From Bifidobacterium sp. N4G05 (lineage in GTDB: Bacteria > Actinomycetota > Actinomycetes > Actinomycetales > Bifidobacteriaceae): a stretch of DNA of 64,000 nucleotides. The stretch lies in contig NZ_NJNQ01000007.1 of assembly GCF_002742445.1 (NCBI RefSeq), forward strand, positions 1-64,000, written 5' to 3'. The translations under genes and the position numbers were made by a program. Position 1 is the first letter of the stretch. Each line of letters starts with the position of its first letter. Below the pieces are notes generated by a model that saw only the letters and a list, made by a program, of their open reading frames with translations, was not told where the DNA came from and did not search any database. Shown in pieces: positions 52,752 to 62,414 of the stretch.

Positions 52752-53549
52752 TCAAACGAAACGTCCCAACGCCCGTGCGAGCAACGATAATGCGACCGGA
52801 CCGGCCGTGGACGCCCGCAGAATGTTGCTTCCGAGCACGCATACTTCGACTCCGGCGTTGGTGAAAGACTCGATTTCCGCATCGCCGATACCGCCTTCCG
52901 GCCCGACCACCACGTACACGGTACGCTGGCGCCCGTCTTGCAGACACTTGTCGGAAAGCGCCGCGATCGACTCCTCCAACTGGCTCCAGGTTTTGGTGGC
53001 ATCCTGGTGCAGCACGATTACCATATCGCCGTGCACACAGGCACGTTTGCATATTGCGACCAGCTGCTTGCTGGTCACGCACTCACCCAATTCAGGCGTC
53101 CAGGAACGTCGCGATTGTTCGGTGGCCGCCTCAAGCACTTGCCTCCACTTCTTGTCGGTACGCCCCACCTTCCATTTGGCGATGGAACGATCGGCCTGCC
53201 ATGGAATTACCTCGTCCACACCGATCTGCGTTGCCGTGTCGATGGCCTGTTCATCATGCCCTGTTTTGGCCAACGCCTGAATCAAAGCGAGTTTGGTGAT
53301 GGGCTGCGGTTCCTTGCCGAAGCTCGACACTTGCGCGATTCCCTGCTGCGCGTCGCACAGCACTGCATGGATGCGCAATCCCCTACCATCGGAAAGTTGC
53401 AGCTCATCACCGTCTTTCAGGCGCATGGCCTGAATGGCGTGGCGACGCACCGATTGAGGCAACGTCAATTTCCATCCGGCGTTCAGCTCATCGCTGTTCA
53501 CAGGCACATCATCATGTTCCGTATCAAGCAGGAAAAGGGCATCAGTCAT
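52752..53549 (-). CDS. rsmE: 16S rRNA (uracil-1498-N3)-methyltransferase
   Basis: 265-residue SPOUT methyltransferase: N-terminal PUA-like RNA-binding domain (RRHAIQAMRLKDGDELQLSDG) and C-terminal knot with VVGPEGGIGDAEIESF and the LGSNILRASTAGPVAL SAM loop. MTDALFLLD at 53549 is preferred as start although its ribosome site is weak; the frame continues upstream to 53603. First gene of the operon, divergent from tRNA-Leu. Confidence 0.92.
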   Translation of the reverse strand: MTDALFLLDTEHDDVPVNSDELNAGWKLTLPQSVRRHAIQAMRLKDGDELQLSDGRGLRIHAVLCDAQQGIAQVSSFGKEPQPITKLALIQALAKTGHDEQAIDTATQIGVDEVIPWQADRSIAKWKVGRTDKKWRQVLEAATEQSRRSWTPELGECVTSKQLVAICKRACVHGDMVIVLHQDATKTWSQLEESIAALSDKCLQDGRQRTVYVVVGPEGGIGDAEIESFTNAGVEVCVLGSNILRASTAGPVALSLLARALGRFV

Positions 53550-53669
53550 AGTTTCAGAGACTACCAGCACCTCGGATACCAATGGCGGAACTCCGCGCGA
53601 CACGCCGAGACTTGCATCACGCCAAGCATCTGCTATAGTTTTCTTTCGTTGCCGCTGAGCAACGCACCT

Positions 53670-53759
53670 GTCCGGGTGGCGGAATGGTAGACGCGCTAGC
53701 TTGAGGTGCTAGTGCCTATTTATACAGGCGTGCGGGTTCAAGTCCCGCTCCGGACACCA
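53670..53759 (+). tRNA. tRNA-Leu (anticodon GAG)
   Basis: Class II tRNA with a long variable arm. The acceptor 5' strand GTCCGGG pairs with TCCGGAC, the anticodon stem CTAGC/GCTAG holds the loop TTGAGGT with anticodon GAG, and the T arm is GCGGGTTCAAGTCCCGC. CCA is encoded at 53757-53759. A terminator follows three bases later. Confidence 0.95.
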
Positions 53760-53761
53760 GC

Positions 53762-53790
53762 AAAACCCCTTGGAAACAAGGGGTTTTCTT
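53762..53790 (+). terminator. Terminator after tRNA-Leu
   Basis: Perfect 11-bp stem AAAACCCCTTG/CAAGGGGTTTT with a 4-base loop, followed by CTTGT. Confidence 0.88.
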
Positions 53791-53825
53791 GTATCTGAAA
53801 AGCTATTCGGCGAAAGATCGGTCAC

Positions 53826-54692
53826 ATGCAGTTCATCCATCTTGATTCCATTGACGACGAGCGCGTGGCGGCATACACAAATCTCACGGAAATCCAGCTT
53901 CGCAACAAGCTTGAACCCAACAAAGGCCTGTTCATCGCGGAATCGCCGAAAGTCATCGACAGGGCGCTTGCCGCCAACCGAGAGCCGATATCGCTGCTGG
54001 TCGAAGAACCGTGGATTGAAGGCATGGCCGGAACCTTCGCGCTCATCGACAACCGATGGGGCACCGACATTCCCGTGTACGTGGCCTCCCCCGAACAGCT
54101 CAAGCAGCTGACCGGCTATCGTCTGCACCGAGGCGCGTTGGCTGCGATGAAACGTTGGCCTTTGCCCAGCGTCGAAGAAGTTTGCCAAGGGGCACGCCGC
54201 GTCGCGGTCATGGAGAATATCGTTGACCACACCAATGTCGGCGCGCTTATGCGCTCCGCGGCCGCGTTGGATGTCGATGCCGTGTTGGTAACGCCTTCTT
54301 GCGGCGATCCGCTGTATCGGCGCGCCGCCCGCGTGTCGATGGGCACGGTGTTTCAGATTCCGTGGACACGCATCGGCGGAGATGATAAGCATTACTGGCC
54401 GTTCGCCGGCATGCAGGAATTGCGCGATCTTGGATTCACGACCGTTGCGATGGCTCTTGAGGACGACTCCATTTCGTTGGAAGAACTCGTTCGCCGCTTG
54501 AACAATGCCGACGACGAAAAAGACCATATCGATAAGTTGGCGCTGATTTTCGGCACTGAAGGCGATGGCCTGTCGCATCACACCATCTCCCGTGCCGACC
54601 TGACGGTGAAGATTCCCATGAGCCACGGAGTGGACAGTCTTAACGTTGCCGCTTCGAGCGCCGTAGCCTTCTATTCAACTGCTGTTCGCTAA
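53826..54692 (+). CDS. SpoU/TrmH family RNA 2'-O-methyltransferase
   Basis: 288-residue SPOUT enzyme. Motif 1 ENIVDHTNVGALMRSAAAL, motif 2 LIFGTEGDGLS and motif 3 IPMSHGVDSLNVAASSAVAF are all intact. The N-terminal 110 residues form the substrate-binding region. The exact target, rRNA or tRNA, is not evident. It starts 36 bases after the tRNA terminator and precedes glgC. Confidence 0.9.
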   Translation: MQFIHLDSIDDERVAAYTNLTEIQLRNKLEPNKGLFIAESPKVIDRALAANREPISLLVEEPWIEGMAGTFALIDNRWGTDIPVYVASPEQLKQLTGYRLHRGALAAMKRWPLPSVEEVCQGARRVAVMENIVDHTNVGALMRSAAALDVDAVLVTPSCGDPLYRRAARVSMGTVFQIPWTRIGGDDKHYWPFAGMQELRDLGFTTVAMALEDDSISLEELVRRLNNADDEKDHIDKLALIFGTEGDGLSHHTISRADLTVKIPMSHGVDSLNVAASSAVAFYSTAVR

Positions 54693-54731
54693 AACAATCC
54701 GCAAATTTTCAAGACTCGCGGTGCAAACTCC

Positions 54732-54755
54732 TTGCATGTTGCAAAAAATATGCAA
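54732..54755. promoter_or_regulatory. Small inverted repeat upstream of glgC
   Basis: TTGCAT (54732-54737) and ATGCAA (54750-54755), with an internal TTGCA, lie in an AT-rich patch 84 bases before the glgC start. Possible operator; weak evidence. Confidence 0.25.
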
Positions 54756-54838
54756 TTATTGAGTGCGTAAGCGGTTTGCGATGATGCAGACCACCAATGT
54801 GTGCGGTGTCATAACGACGCTCTAGGAGAGGAGTTCTC

Positions 54839-56083
54839 ATGGCGAAGAATCCGAAAATTCTTTCCATCGTGCTTGCAGGTGGTGAAGGCACCCGTCTGAT
54901 GCCTTTGACTAGGGACCGAGCAAAGCCGGCTGTTCCATTCGGCGGCGTGTTCCGACTGATTGACTTCCCGTTGAGCAATCTGGTCAATTCCGGCTACATG
55001 CAGACCGTGGTGCTCACCCAGTACAAGTCCCATTCGCTTGATCGCCATATTTCCACAGTGTGGCGTTTCTCGCCGTTGCTCGGCAACTATGTCTCCCCTG
55101 TTCCCGCCCAGCAGCGTCTCGGCAAGCACTGGTATCTCGGTTCCGCCGACGCCGTCTATCAGACCATCAACATCATCGAAGACGTGCAGCCGGATATTGT
55201 GGTGATCGTCGGCGCCGACCACGTTTACCGTATGGACTTCCAGCAGATGGTGCAGCAGCACATCGAATCCGGCGCGGAGTTCACGGTGGCGGGTATTCGC
55301 CAGCCGATCAGCCAGTCCAACCAGTTTGGCGTGATCGAGGTTGATCCGGAACACCCGAGCATGATCAAAAGCTTCCAGGAGAAGCCGCAGACCACGACTG
55401 GTCTGCCGGATGATCCGAACTCCATCCTCGCTTCCATGGGTAATTACGTTGCCAACACGGACGCTCTGTTTGAGGCTCTGGCGCTCGATGAAAAGGCCGA
55501 AGACACCAAGCATGATATGGGTGGCGACATCGCTCCGTACTTCGCGGCTCGCAATGAGGCCGGCGTCTACGACTTCAATTCCAACGAGATTCCGGGAGCG
55601 ACGCCAACCGATCATGCCTACTGGCGCGACGTGGGTACTCTGAAGCAGTTCTACGATGCACATATGGATCTGATCTCCTATGTGCCGGAGTTCAACCTGT
55701 ACAATACCGAATGGCCGATCTACACGCTGTCCGGCAATCTGCCGCCTGCAAAGTTCGTGCATGCCGGGCGTGACCGTCTTGGACACGCCACCGATTCGAT
55801 CGTCTCCCCCGGCGTCATCGTGTCGGGTGGCGAAGTGCACCATTCCGTGCTTTCACCGAACGTACGTATCCACTCGTGGTCGCAGGTCGTCGATTCGATT
55901 CTGTTCGACGGCGTGACCATCAATCGTCGAGCACGCGTCTACAAGGCGATTCTCGACAAGAATGTTGTGCTTACCGAGAATTCGACCGTCGGTATTGATA
56001 CCGAACATGATCTGGCTCGTGGCTTCACCGTCACGCCGGAAGGCATCACTGTGGTGCCGAAGGGTACTGTGGTCGACGACTGA
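54839..56083 (+). CDS. glgC: Glucose-1-phosphate adenylyltransferase
   Basis: Makes ADP-glucose for glycogen synthesis. 414 residues: pyrophosphorylase motif [26 protein letters not shown] cut here by its key residues GGEGTRL and KPAVPF, substrate loop [15 protein letters not shown], and [11 protein letters not shown] left-handed beta-helix C-terminal domain follows ([19 protein letters not shown]). GGAGAGGAG precedes the ATG. The glycogen synthase gene is elsewhere in the window. Confidence 0.95.
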   Translation: MAKNPKILSIVLAGGEGTRLMPLTRDRAKPAVPFGGVFRLIDFPLSNLVNSGYMQTVVLTQYKSHSLDRHISTVWRFSPLLGNYVSPVPAQQRLGKHWYLGSADAVYQTINIIEDVQPDIVVIVGADHVYRMDFQQMVQQHIESGAEFTVAGIRQPISQSNQFGVIEVDPEHPSMIKSFQEKPQTTTGLPDDPNSILASMGNYVANTDALFEALALDEKAEDTKHDMGGDIAPYFAARNEAGVYDFNSNEIPGATPTDHAYWRDVGTLKQFYDAHMDLISYVPEFNLYNTEWPIYTLSGNLPPAKFVHAGRDRLGHATDSIVSPGVIVSGGEVHHSVLSPNVRIHSWSQVVDSILFDGVTINRRARVYKAILDKNVVLTENSTVGIDTEHDLARGFTVTPEGITVVPKGTVVDD

Positions 56084-56103
56084 CGTTCTGCCGCACACAG
56101 AAC

Positions 56104-56140
56104 AAAAGCGTGCTTCCCAGCGTCGGGAGCACGCTTTTTT
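56104..56140 (+). terminator. Terminator of glgC
   Basis: AAAAGCGTGC-CCC pairs with GGG-GCACGCTTTT (one bulge), followed by six Ts. Confidence 0.88.
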
Positions 56141-56165
56141 ATGTCGTTTTTATGTCGCTATACTG

Positions 56166-56753
56166 TCAGTATTTCGGAAGATTATCGAAGTTGAAGCCAA
56201 GTGCAGCCAACTGTTCGCGTCCTTCCGGAGTGATCTTTTCCATGCTCCAACGCGGCTGCCATGTCCAATCGATACGGAATTCCTCAACGAGGCCTGCAAG
56301 GGTGCTTGCGCACTCGTCTTCAATCAAATCGGTCAGCGGGCATGCCGGAGTGGTCAGCGTCATCGTAATGATGGCACGGCCAAGCTCATCGATTTCAATG
56401 CCGTATACTAAGCCCAAATCAATCACGTCAATGCCGAGTTCCGGATCAATGACCTGATGTAGTGCTTCCTTCACATCAGCGGCGGTCGCATGTCCGATAT
56501 CATCGACGGCCTTCAATGCGATGCCGTCATCCTGCTCCTCGGAACAGCCGCATGCTCCGGCCTGATTGCCACAGCCACAAGCATCCTGCTTGATGTTCTC
56601 GTGTTCGATTTCCACTGGTTTGCCGTCCTTGAATCCTTTGGCGAGATTAGGGTTAAGCATGACGCGACGCGCAGCGGCTTCATCATTGCCCAATGCCTTG
56701 GCAACGGAATCGAAAATCGAGGCCTGCGGTTCTGGGACCAAGGTATCGCTCAT
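56166..56753 (-). CDS. sufT: SufT-like Fe-S assembly factor with Cys-rich N-terminal extension
   Basis: 195 residues. The C-terminal 105 residues are the MIP18/DUF59 domain (EALHQVIDPELGIDVIDLGL; LTTPACPLTDLIEDE with the conserved Cys), involved in Fe-S cluster maturation. The first 90 residues are an extension with two short cysteine clusters, CGCGNQAGACGC, at about 58-69, which could bind a metal. Last gene of the suf operon, after sufU. Confidence 0.88.
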   Translation of the reverse strand: MSDTLVPEPQASIFDSVAKALGNDEAAARRVMLNPNLAKGFKDGKPVEIEHENIKQDACGCGNQAGACGCSEEQDDGIALKAVDDIGHATAADVKEALHQVIDPELGIDVIDLGLVYGIEIDELGRAIITMTLTTPACPLTDLIEDECASTLAGLVEEFRIDWTWQPRWSMEKITPEGREQLAALGFNFDNLPKY

Positions 56754-56883
56754 TGTCGCTCCATATTTGATTTGAGTATATCCTGTTGAGTAGCCTATCG
56801 TGTTGGCTGGAGTTTGTCGACGGTGTTTCGTTCACTGTAGGCACAATGCACGAAACACCGGTCCACTTGCGGAAAGATGCTTG

Positions 56884-57435
56884 TCACGCCTTCGCAGACA
56901 ACGCCTTAGCCACGGAATCCTTCATGCCTTCCCAACCAAGCAATGCGCATTTGATACGCATCGGATACTTAGAAACTCCTTGGAAAACGATGCCGTCCTC
57001 AAGGGATTCTTCCGCGGATTCATCATCCAGTCCCTTGCCACGTGATTCCATGAGCTTATGGAAGGTATTAGCCAAGTTCATGGCCTCATCCACGGTTTTG
57101 CCTTCCACAAGGTCGACCATCACCGAAAGGCTGGCTTGTGAAATGGAACAACCATGACCGTCCCACACCAATCGTTCGATAACATGCGGCTCCTGGTCGG
57201 AAACCTCCACGTGCACGGTGGCCTCGTCTCCACAGGTCGGATTGAACTGATGGGACTCGCCAGGAGTGCAATACTCGTGAACCGCCTGAACCGTAGCGTT
57301 TCCCGATTGGGAAGCATGTTCAGAAGCCAGATCCGGAGCGAAATGCTCCCTGCCATGCGGATTCTTTGAGGCTTCGAGAATGACCTCCTGATACATCTGC
57401 TCGAGATCGTCGCCAGACAATGCAAAATCACTCAT
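56884..57435 (-). CDS. sufU: SufU-type sulfur transfer protein
   Basis: 183-residue zinc-dependent sulfurtransferase that accepts persulfide from SufS. The conserved cysteines are in NPTCGDEATV, GHGCSISQASLSVM and RIKCALLGW, the three of SufU. It starts five bases after the sufS stop. An insertion of charged residues (SRGKGLDDESAEESLEDG) lies before the last Cys, where SufU proteins typically have an extra segment. Confidence 0.93.
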   Translation of the reverse strand: MSDFALSGDDLEQMYQEVILEASKNPHGREHFAPDLASEHASQSGNATVQAVHEYCTPGESHQFNPTCGDEATVHVEVSDQEPHVIERLVWDGHGCSISQASLSVMVDLVEGKTVDEAMNLANTFHKLMESRGKGLDDESAEESLEDGIVFQGVSKYPMRIKCALLGWEGMKDSVAKALSAKA

Positions 57436-57440
57436 ATGTG

Positions 57441-58715
57441 CTACTTAACTCCAAAGAACGGACGGACCTTCTTCAACGCCTCAACCAACGCCTGTGCGTC
57501 TTCGACGCAGTTGTAGATGCCACTGGATGCACGGTTGGACGCATATACACCGAAATGGCGGTGCACCGGCTGCGCACAATGGTGACCGACACGGATGGCG
57601 ATGCCTTGCGCATCGATGAACTGGCCGACGTCATGCGGGTGAACGCCTTCGATTTCGAAAGCAACCGTGCCGATACGTTGCTCGTTGGCATGCGGTCCAA
57701 GAATGCGTACACCCTCGATCTGCCCCATCTTGAGCAGTTCTCCTGCGATAACGCGTTCGTGGGCTTCAAGGTTTTCCATGCCAATGTTCATTAGCCACTC
57801 GGCTGCAACGCCTGCTGCGACGACTTGGGCAACTGGCTGTGTGCCCGCCTCGAAACGTGCCGGGGGTGCCATGTATTGCGCTTCCTGATCCATCCAGGCA
57901 AGTTCCACCATGGATCCGCCGAAATTCGCCGGAGGCAACGCTTCGAGCATCTCACGCTTGCCATATAGGAAGCCGACGCCCGTTGGACCGTACATCTTAT
58001 GCGCGCTCCATGCGGCGAAATCCACGTCCAATGCGTGAAAATCGATCTTCAGGTGCGGCACGGACTGACATGCGTCAAGCACAACTACTGCGCCCACCTC
58101 GTGCGCACGCTTCACAATCGGCGCAATATCGGTGATGGCACCAGTGGTGTTGCCTACATGGGTGACGGCCACGATCTTCGTACGCTCGGTGATTACCTCA
58201 TCTGCGGTGTTGGCAAGGATTCGTCCTTCATCGTCCAGATCAAACCATTTCAATGTCGCTCCGGTACGTGCGGCAAGTTCCTGGAATGGCAGCAACACAG
58301 AATGATGTTCAGCTTTGGATACGACGATCTCGTCTCCCGGCTTCACAGCGAAACGTCGTGCCACTTCTCCCCCACGCCCTTGGGATGCGTTACCGAAGGC
58401 GGTCGCCAACAGATTCAATCCTGCCGTGGCGCCGGAAGTGACGACGATTTCTTCCTCGCCTTCAACCGCATTGGCTCCGACAAGACGCGCCACCTTGGCA
58501 CGCGCCTCCTCGAACGCCATGGTGCTGCGTGCGGCAAGTTCATGCGCTCCACGATGCACACCGGCGTTGATGGTGCGATAGAAATCGCTTTCGGCGTCGA
58601 TCACGCATTGCGGCTTCTGAGAAGTCGCCGCGGAATCCAAATAAACGAGCTGATGGCCATGAATCTTCTGATTGAGAATCGGAAATTCCCTACGGATCGC
58701 TGCGAAACCGGTCAT
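57441..58715 (-). CDS. sufS: Cysteine desulfurase SufS
   Basis: 424-residue PLP enzyme that releases sulfur from cysteine as a persulfide. The PLP lysine is in AWSAHKMYGPTGVG, and the catalytic Cys is in IRVGHHCAQPVHRHFG. TSGATAGLNLLA and ACQSVPHLKID also match the group II family. The start overlaps the sufC stop by four bases. Confidence 0.95.
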   Translation of the reverse strand: MTGFAAIRREFPILNQKIHGHQLVYLDSAATSQKPQCVIDAESDFYRTINAGVHRGAHELAARSTMAFEEARAKVARLVGANAVEGEEEIVVTSGATAGLNLLATAFGNASQGRGGEVARRFAVKPGDEIVVSKAEHHSVLLPFQELAARTGATLKWFDLDDEGRILANTADEVITERTKIVAVTHVGNTTGAITDIAPIVKRAHEVGAVVVLDACQSVPHLKIDFHALDVDFAAWSAHKMYGPTGVGFLYGKREMLEALPPANFGGSMVELAWMDQEAQYMAPPARFEAGTQPVAQVVAAGVAAEWLMNIGMENLEAHERVIAGELLKMGQIEGVRILGPHANEQRIGTVAFEIEGVHPHDVGQFIDAQGIAIRVGHHCAQPVHRHFGVYASNRASSGIYNCVEDAQALVEALKKVRPFFGVK

Positions 58716-59491
58716 GCCAGCGCGCTTTCGGAATCAGCACCTTCCGGCAGGTATGCGTCATAGCCGGATTCCTCAAGCTCGTCGGCCAGTTCAGGACCAC
58801 CAGTCTTGACGAAGTGGCCGGCCGCAAACACATGCACGATATCCGGCTTGATGTACTTGAGGATTCGGGTGTAATGCGTGACCATGAGGATGCCGAACTG
58901 GCTGGCTTCCTTGGCGCGGTTCACACCCTCGGAGACGATACGCAACGCGTCGACATCCAGACCGGAGTCGGTTTCGTCAAGGATGGCGAACTTCGGCTTG
59001 AGAAGCTCGAGCTGCAGCACTTCGGCACGCTTCTTTTCACCGCCGGAGAAACCCTCGTTCACGGAACGGGTGGCGAACTTCGGATCCATCTTCAGGCGTT
59101 TCATCGCTTCAGACAGTTCCTTGGTCCAGGTACGGATGGCTGGAGCCTTGCCGTCGACTTCGGTTTTTGCGGTGCGCAGGAAGTTGGTCATCGACACACC
59201 CGGCACTTCGACCGGATACTGCATGGCCAAGAAGATACCCGCCTTGGCTCGCTCGTCCGGAGTCATCTTGAGGATGTCTTCGCCGTCGAGCAGCACCTGT
59301 CCGGAATCGACCACGTACTTGGGATGGCCCGCCAGCGTGTATGCCAGCGTGGATTTGCCGGATCCGTTCGGTCCCATGATGGCATGGGTTTCGCCGGAGT
59401 TGACGGTCAGGTTCACGCCTTTGAGGATCGGCTTGATGCCGTCCTTGGTTTCGACGTGGGCGTACAGATCTTTGATTTCAAGAGTTGACAT
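58712..59491 (-). CDS. sufC: Fe-S assembly ATPase SufC
   Basis: 259-residue ABC ATPase of the SufBCD scaffold. Walker A MGPNGSGKST, signature FSGGEKKRAE, Walker B FAILDETDSGLD, H-loop MVTHYTRIL. It lies 18 bases after sufD and overlaps sufS. Confidence 0.96.
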   Translation of the reverse strand: MSTLEIKDLYAHVETKDGIKPILKGVNLTVNSGETHAIMGPNGSGKSTLAYTLAGHPKYVVDSGQVLLDGEDILKMTPDERAKAGIFLAMQYPVEVPGVSMTNFLRTAKTEVDGKAPAIRTWTKELSEAMKRLKMDPKFATRSVNEGFSGGEKKRAEVLQLELLKPKFAILDETDSGLDVDALRIVSEGVNRAKEASQFGILMVTHYTRILKYIKPDIVHVFAAGHFVKTGGPELADELEESGYDAYLPEGADSESALA

Positions 59492-59509
59492 GGTTTTCGC
59501 TCCTACGTT

Positions 59510-60733
59510 CTACTTCTCTTCCAACACCTGGGCGATTGCGTCATTCTCGCCGCGTGCCAGGCGCATATCGATAACGTTCATGAGATGTTCGCTGATTGCG
59601 GGAATGCCGATTTCCTCGACGAGTTCGCCGAAGAAGCCTCGCACCACAAGTTTGCGGGCTTCGGTTTCCGGAATGCCACGGGACTGCAGATAGAACAGCT
59701 CCTCATCGTCGAAACGACCGACGGAAGAGGCATGTCCAGCTCCGATGATGTTGCCGTTTTCGATTTCCAGATTCGGTTCGGAATCGGCGATCGCGCCCGG
59801 AGTAAGTACCAGATTGCGGTTGAGCTCATACGAGTCAGTACCCGGCGCGGTCGGGGCGATCAGCGCGTTGCCGACCCATGTGGAGTGCGCGTCCTTGCCG
59901 TCAAGAGCGCCTTTATATACCACACGACTCTTACATTCGGGATAGTTGTGCACAACCATGGTGCGATGTTCGATATGCTCGCCCGGATCCACGAAGTAGA
60001 TACCAAGCATATTGAGATCGCCTTGGCCGCCGCCGAAATCCTGATCCATACGGATTCGAACAACGTCGCCGCCAAGCGTGACCACGGAATGACGCAGGGA
60101 CGCGCCCTCTCCCATGTGGATGCGCTGGTTGCCCACATGCTTGGATCCCTTGTTCCACTCCTGAATGAATGTGGTGGACACATGGGAGTCCTTACCTGTG
60201 AGGATCTCCACGCCTTCGGCGATACGTGCATCGCCGTCATGCTCCACAACAACATCAGCGTGGGCGCGGTCAGCTGCGATGATCACCAAATGGAAAGCAT
60301 CCAAGTCGGTTCCGGCACCATGCACCTTGACAAGTACTGGTTGCTCGATTTCACCCTCAATGCGCAGAATTCCAGCACGGGATGTGGAATTCCATTGCAC
60401 CGCGGACACGCGATCGCAAGGCTTGGAAACAATGCCTGTATCGGCGTCTCCCGGCTTGCCTTCGCTATAGGTCACGCCTTCAGTGAGAGCCGTGCCGTCG
60501 ATCATAGTGACGGCAATCTGGGTTTCGTTCGACGGCGTAAACGGTTCAAAGAACTCTTCGACGCGTTCCACAGGGGTATAACGCCAATCATCCTGCTTGC
60601 GGTCGGGCACTTCGAATGCGTCCACATCGAATGAACGCGGCGAGCGATCCGCCGAAGATGGCATGGCCGCCGGATTCGCATACGGATCGTTCGGATCCGC
60701 GACGGGAATGTTGATTTCCTGAGTTTGTGCCAT
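59510..60733 (-). CDS. sufD: Fe-S assembly protein SufD
   Basis: 407-residue scaffold subunit with the beta-helix core typical of SufB/SufD. The C-terminal IIGAGHASSVGRFDDEELFYLQSRG shows the family signature, cut here to key residues GHASSVGRFD. It pairs with SufB and SufC. Five bases after sufB. Confidence 0.93.
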   Translation of the reverse strand: MAQTQEINIPVADPNDPYANPAAMPSSADRSPRSFDVDAFEVPDRKQDDWRYTPVERVEEFFEPFTPSNETQIAVTMIDGTALTEGVTYSEGKPGDADTGIVSKPCDRVSAVQWNSTSRAGILRIEGEIEQPVLVKVHGAGTDLDAFHLVIIAADRAHADVVVEHDGDARIAEGVEILTGKDSHVSTTFIQEWNKGSKHVGNQRIHMGEGASLRHSVVTLGGDVVRIRMDQDFGGGQGDLNMLGIYFVDPGEHIEHRTMVVHNYPECKSRVVYKGALDGKDAHSTWVGNALIAPTAPGTDSYELNRNLVLTPGAIADSEPNLEIENGNIIGAGHASSVGRFDDEELFYLQSRGIPETEARKLVVRGFFGELVEEIGIPAISEHLMNVIDMRLARGENDAIAQVLEEK

Positions 60734-60738
60734 GGTAA

Positions 60739-62235
60739 TCAGCCCACCGATCCTTCCATCTGCAGTTCAACCAGTCGGTTCAGTTCAAGCGCGTATTCCA
60801 TCGGCAGCTCACGGCTGATAGGCTCCACGAAGCCTCGCACGATCATGCCCATGGCCTCGTCTTCGGAAAGACCGCGGCTCATCAGGTAGAACAGCTGGTC
60901 TTCGGAAACCTTGGAAACCGTAGCCTCATGTGCCATGGAAACATCGTCTTCGCGCACGTCCACATGCGGGTAGGTGTCGGAGCGACTGAACTCATCGACA
61001 AGCAGTGCATCGCATACCGTCGAGTTGGACGATCCTTCGGCACCCTTGACGATTTTGACGAGACCACGATACGCGGAACGTCCACCGCCGCGGGAAATCG
61101 ACTTCGCCACAATGGTGGAGCTGGTGTGCGGTGCAAGGTGGATCATCTTCGCACCGGTATCCTGATACTGGCCCTTACCTGCGAAGCCAAGCGACATGGT
61201 GCTGGCCTTCGCATACGGCTCGGCAAGAATGCAGGCCGGATACTTCATGGTTGCCTTAGAACCAATGTTGCCATCGACCCATTCCATAGTGCCGCCTTCA
61301 CGCACGTAGGCACGCTGCGTCACCAGATTGTAGACGTTGTTCGACCAGTTCTGCACGGTGGTGTAGCGCACGCGGGCATGTGGCTCAACGAAAATCTCCA
61401 CTACGCCGGAATGCAGCGAATCGGTCGAGTAGATCGGCGCGGTGCAGCCTTCCACATAATGCACGTACGATCCCTCATCGGCAATAATCAACGTGCGTTC
61501 GAACTGACCCATGTTCGGCGTGTTGATACGGAAGTATGCCTGCAGCGGAATATCGACATGCACACCTTTCGGCACGTAGACGAACGATCCACCGGACCAT
61601 GCGGCGGTGTTCAATGCCGAGAATTTGTTGTCGTTGCTTGGAATGCACTTGCCGAAATACTTCTTGACGATTTCCGGATATTTCTGCACCGCAGTGTCGG
61701 TGTCGACGAAAATCACGCCTTGGTCTTCGAGATCCTTCTGGATCGAGTTGTAGATGACTTCGGATTCATACTGTGCCGCGACGCCGGAGACAAGACGGCT
61801 TTTTTCCGCTTCCGGAATGCCAAGCTTGTCATACGTCGTGCGGATCTCATCAGGCAATTCCTCCCAGGTCGTGGCCTGCTTGTCGATCGGCTTGACGTAA
61901 TACTTGAAATCGTCGGCGTCAAAATCCTTCAGATCGACACCCCATTGAGGCATCGGACGGTTGATGAAATCGCGATAGCCTTCCAATCGCTTTTCCAGCA
62001 TCCATTCCGGCTCGTTCTTATCTGCGGAAATGGCGCGCACGACGTTCTCGTCAATGCCTTTTTTTGCCGCTTCTCCGGCGAAATCCGTGTCATGCCATCC
62101 GTACGTATAGTCGCCGAACTGCTGGATGATTTCGTCATCCTGCTTGATTTTATCTTCGTTCACTCGCGTGCGATCAGCCACATATTGGCTCATCTCCACG
62201 TCAGCTGCGGCATTGGGCGCTTGGTTCTCTGCCAC
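60739..62235 (-). CDS. sufB: Fe-S assembly protein SufB
   Basis: 498-residue scaffold subunit. Family landmarks are [31 protein letters not shown] with the conserved Cys, [17 protein letters not shown] (read here as [11 protein letters not shown]) and the C-terminal [13 protein letters not shown]. Start GTG after GGAGG. First gene of sufBDCSU-sufT. No sufR-type regulator gene is adjacent. Confidence 0.95.
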   Translation of the reverse strand: MAENQAPNAAADVEMSQYVADRTRVNEDKIKQDDEIIQQFGDYTYGWHDTDFAGEAAKKGIDENVVRAISADKNEPEWMLEKRLEGYRDFINRPMPQWGVDLKDFDADDFKYYVKPIDKQATTWEELPDEIRTTYDKLGIPEAEKSRLVSGVAAQYESEVIYNSIQKDLEDQGVIFVDTDTAVQKYPEIVKKYFGKCIPSNDNKFSALNTAAWSGGSFVYVPKGVHVDIPLQAYFRINTPNMGQFERTLIIADEGSYVHYVEGCTAPIYSTDSLHSGVVEIFVEPHARVRYTTVQNWSNNVYNLVTQRAYVREGGTMEWVDGNIGSKATMKYPACILAEPYAKASTMSLGFAGKGQYQDTGAKMIHLAPHTSSTIVAKSISRGGGRSAYRGLVKIVKGAEGSSNSTVCDALLVDEFSRSDTYPHVDVREDDVSMAHEATVSKVSEDQLFYLMSRGLSEDEAMGMIVRGFVEPISRELPMEYALELNRLVELQMEGSVG

Positions 62236-62350
62236 CGTACGCTGCCTCCAATCACTCGTTTGTACTTATGACAACCTAACAGAACGTGGGGTGAAACACT
62301 AGCACCCCTTTCGCCATTCGGCAATGATTTGTCGTGATTTATCTTACATA

Positions 62351-62390
62351 GCGCAAAGGCGGAAGCCGAACATCAGTCTTCCGCCTGTGC
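62351..62390 (-). terminator. Terminator after the L,D-transpeptidase gene
   Basis: AGGCGGAAG (62357-62365) and CTTCCGCCT (62378-62386) form a perfect stem, extended by GCGCA/TGTGC. Confidence 0.75.
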
Positions 62391-62414
62391 GTCTTTCTGT
62401 CGATAGCCCGCGAA

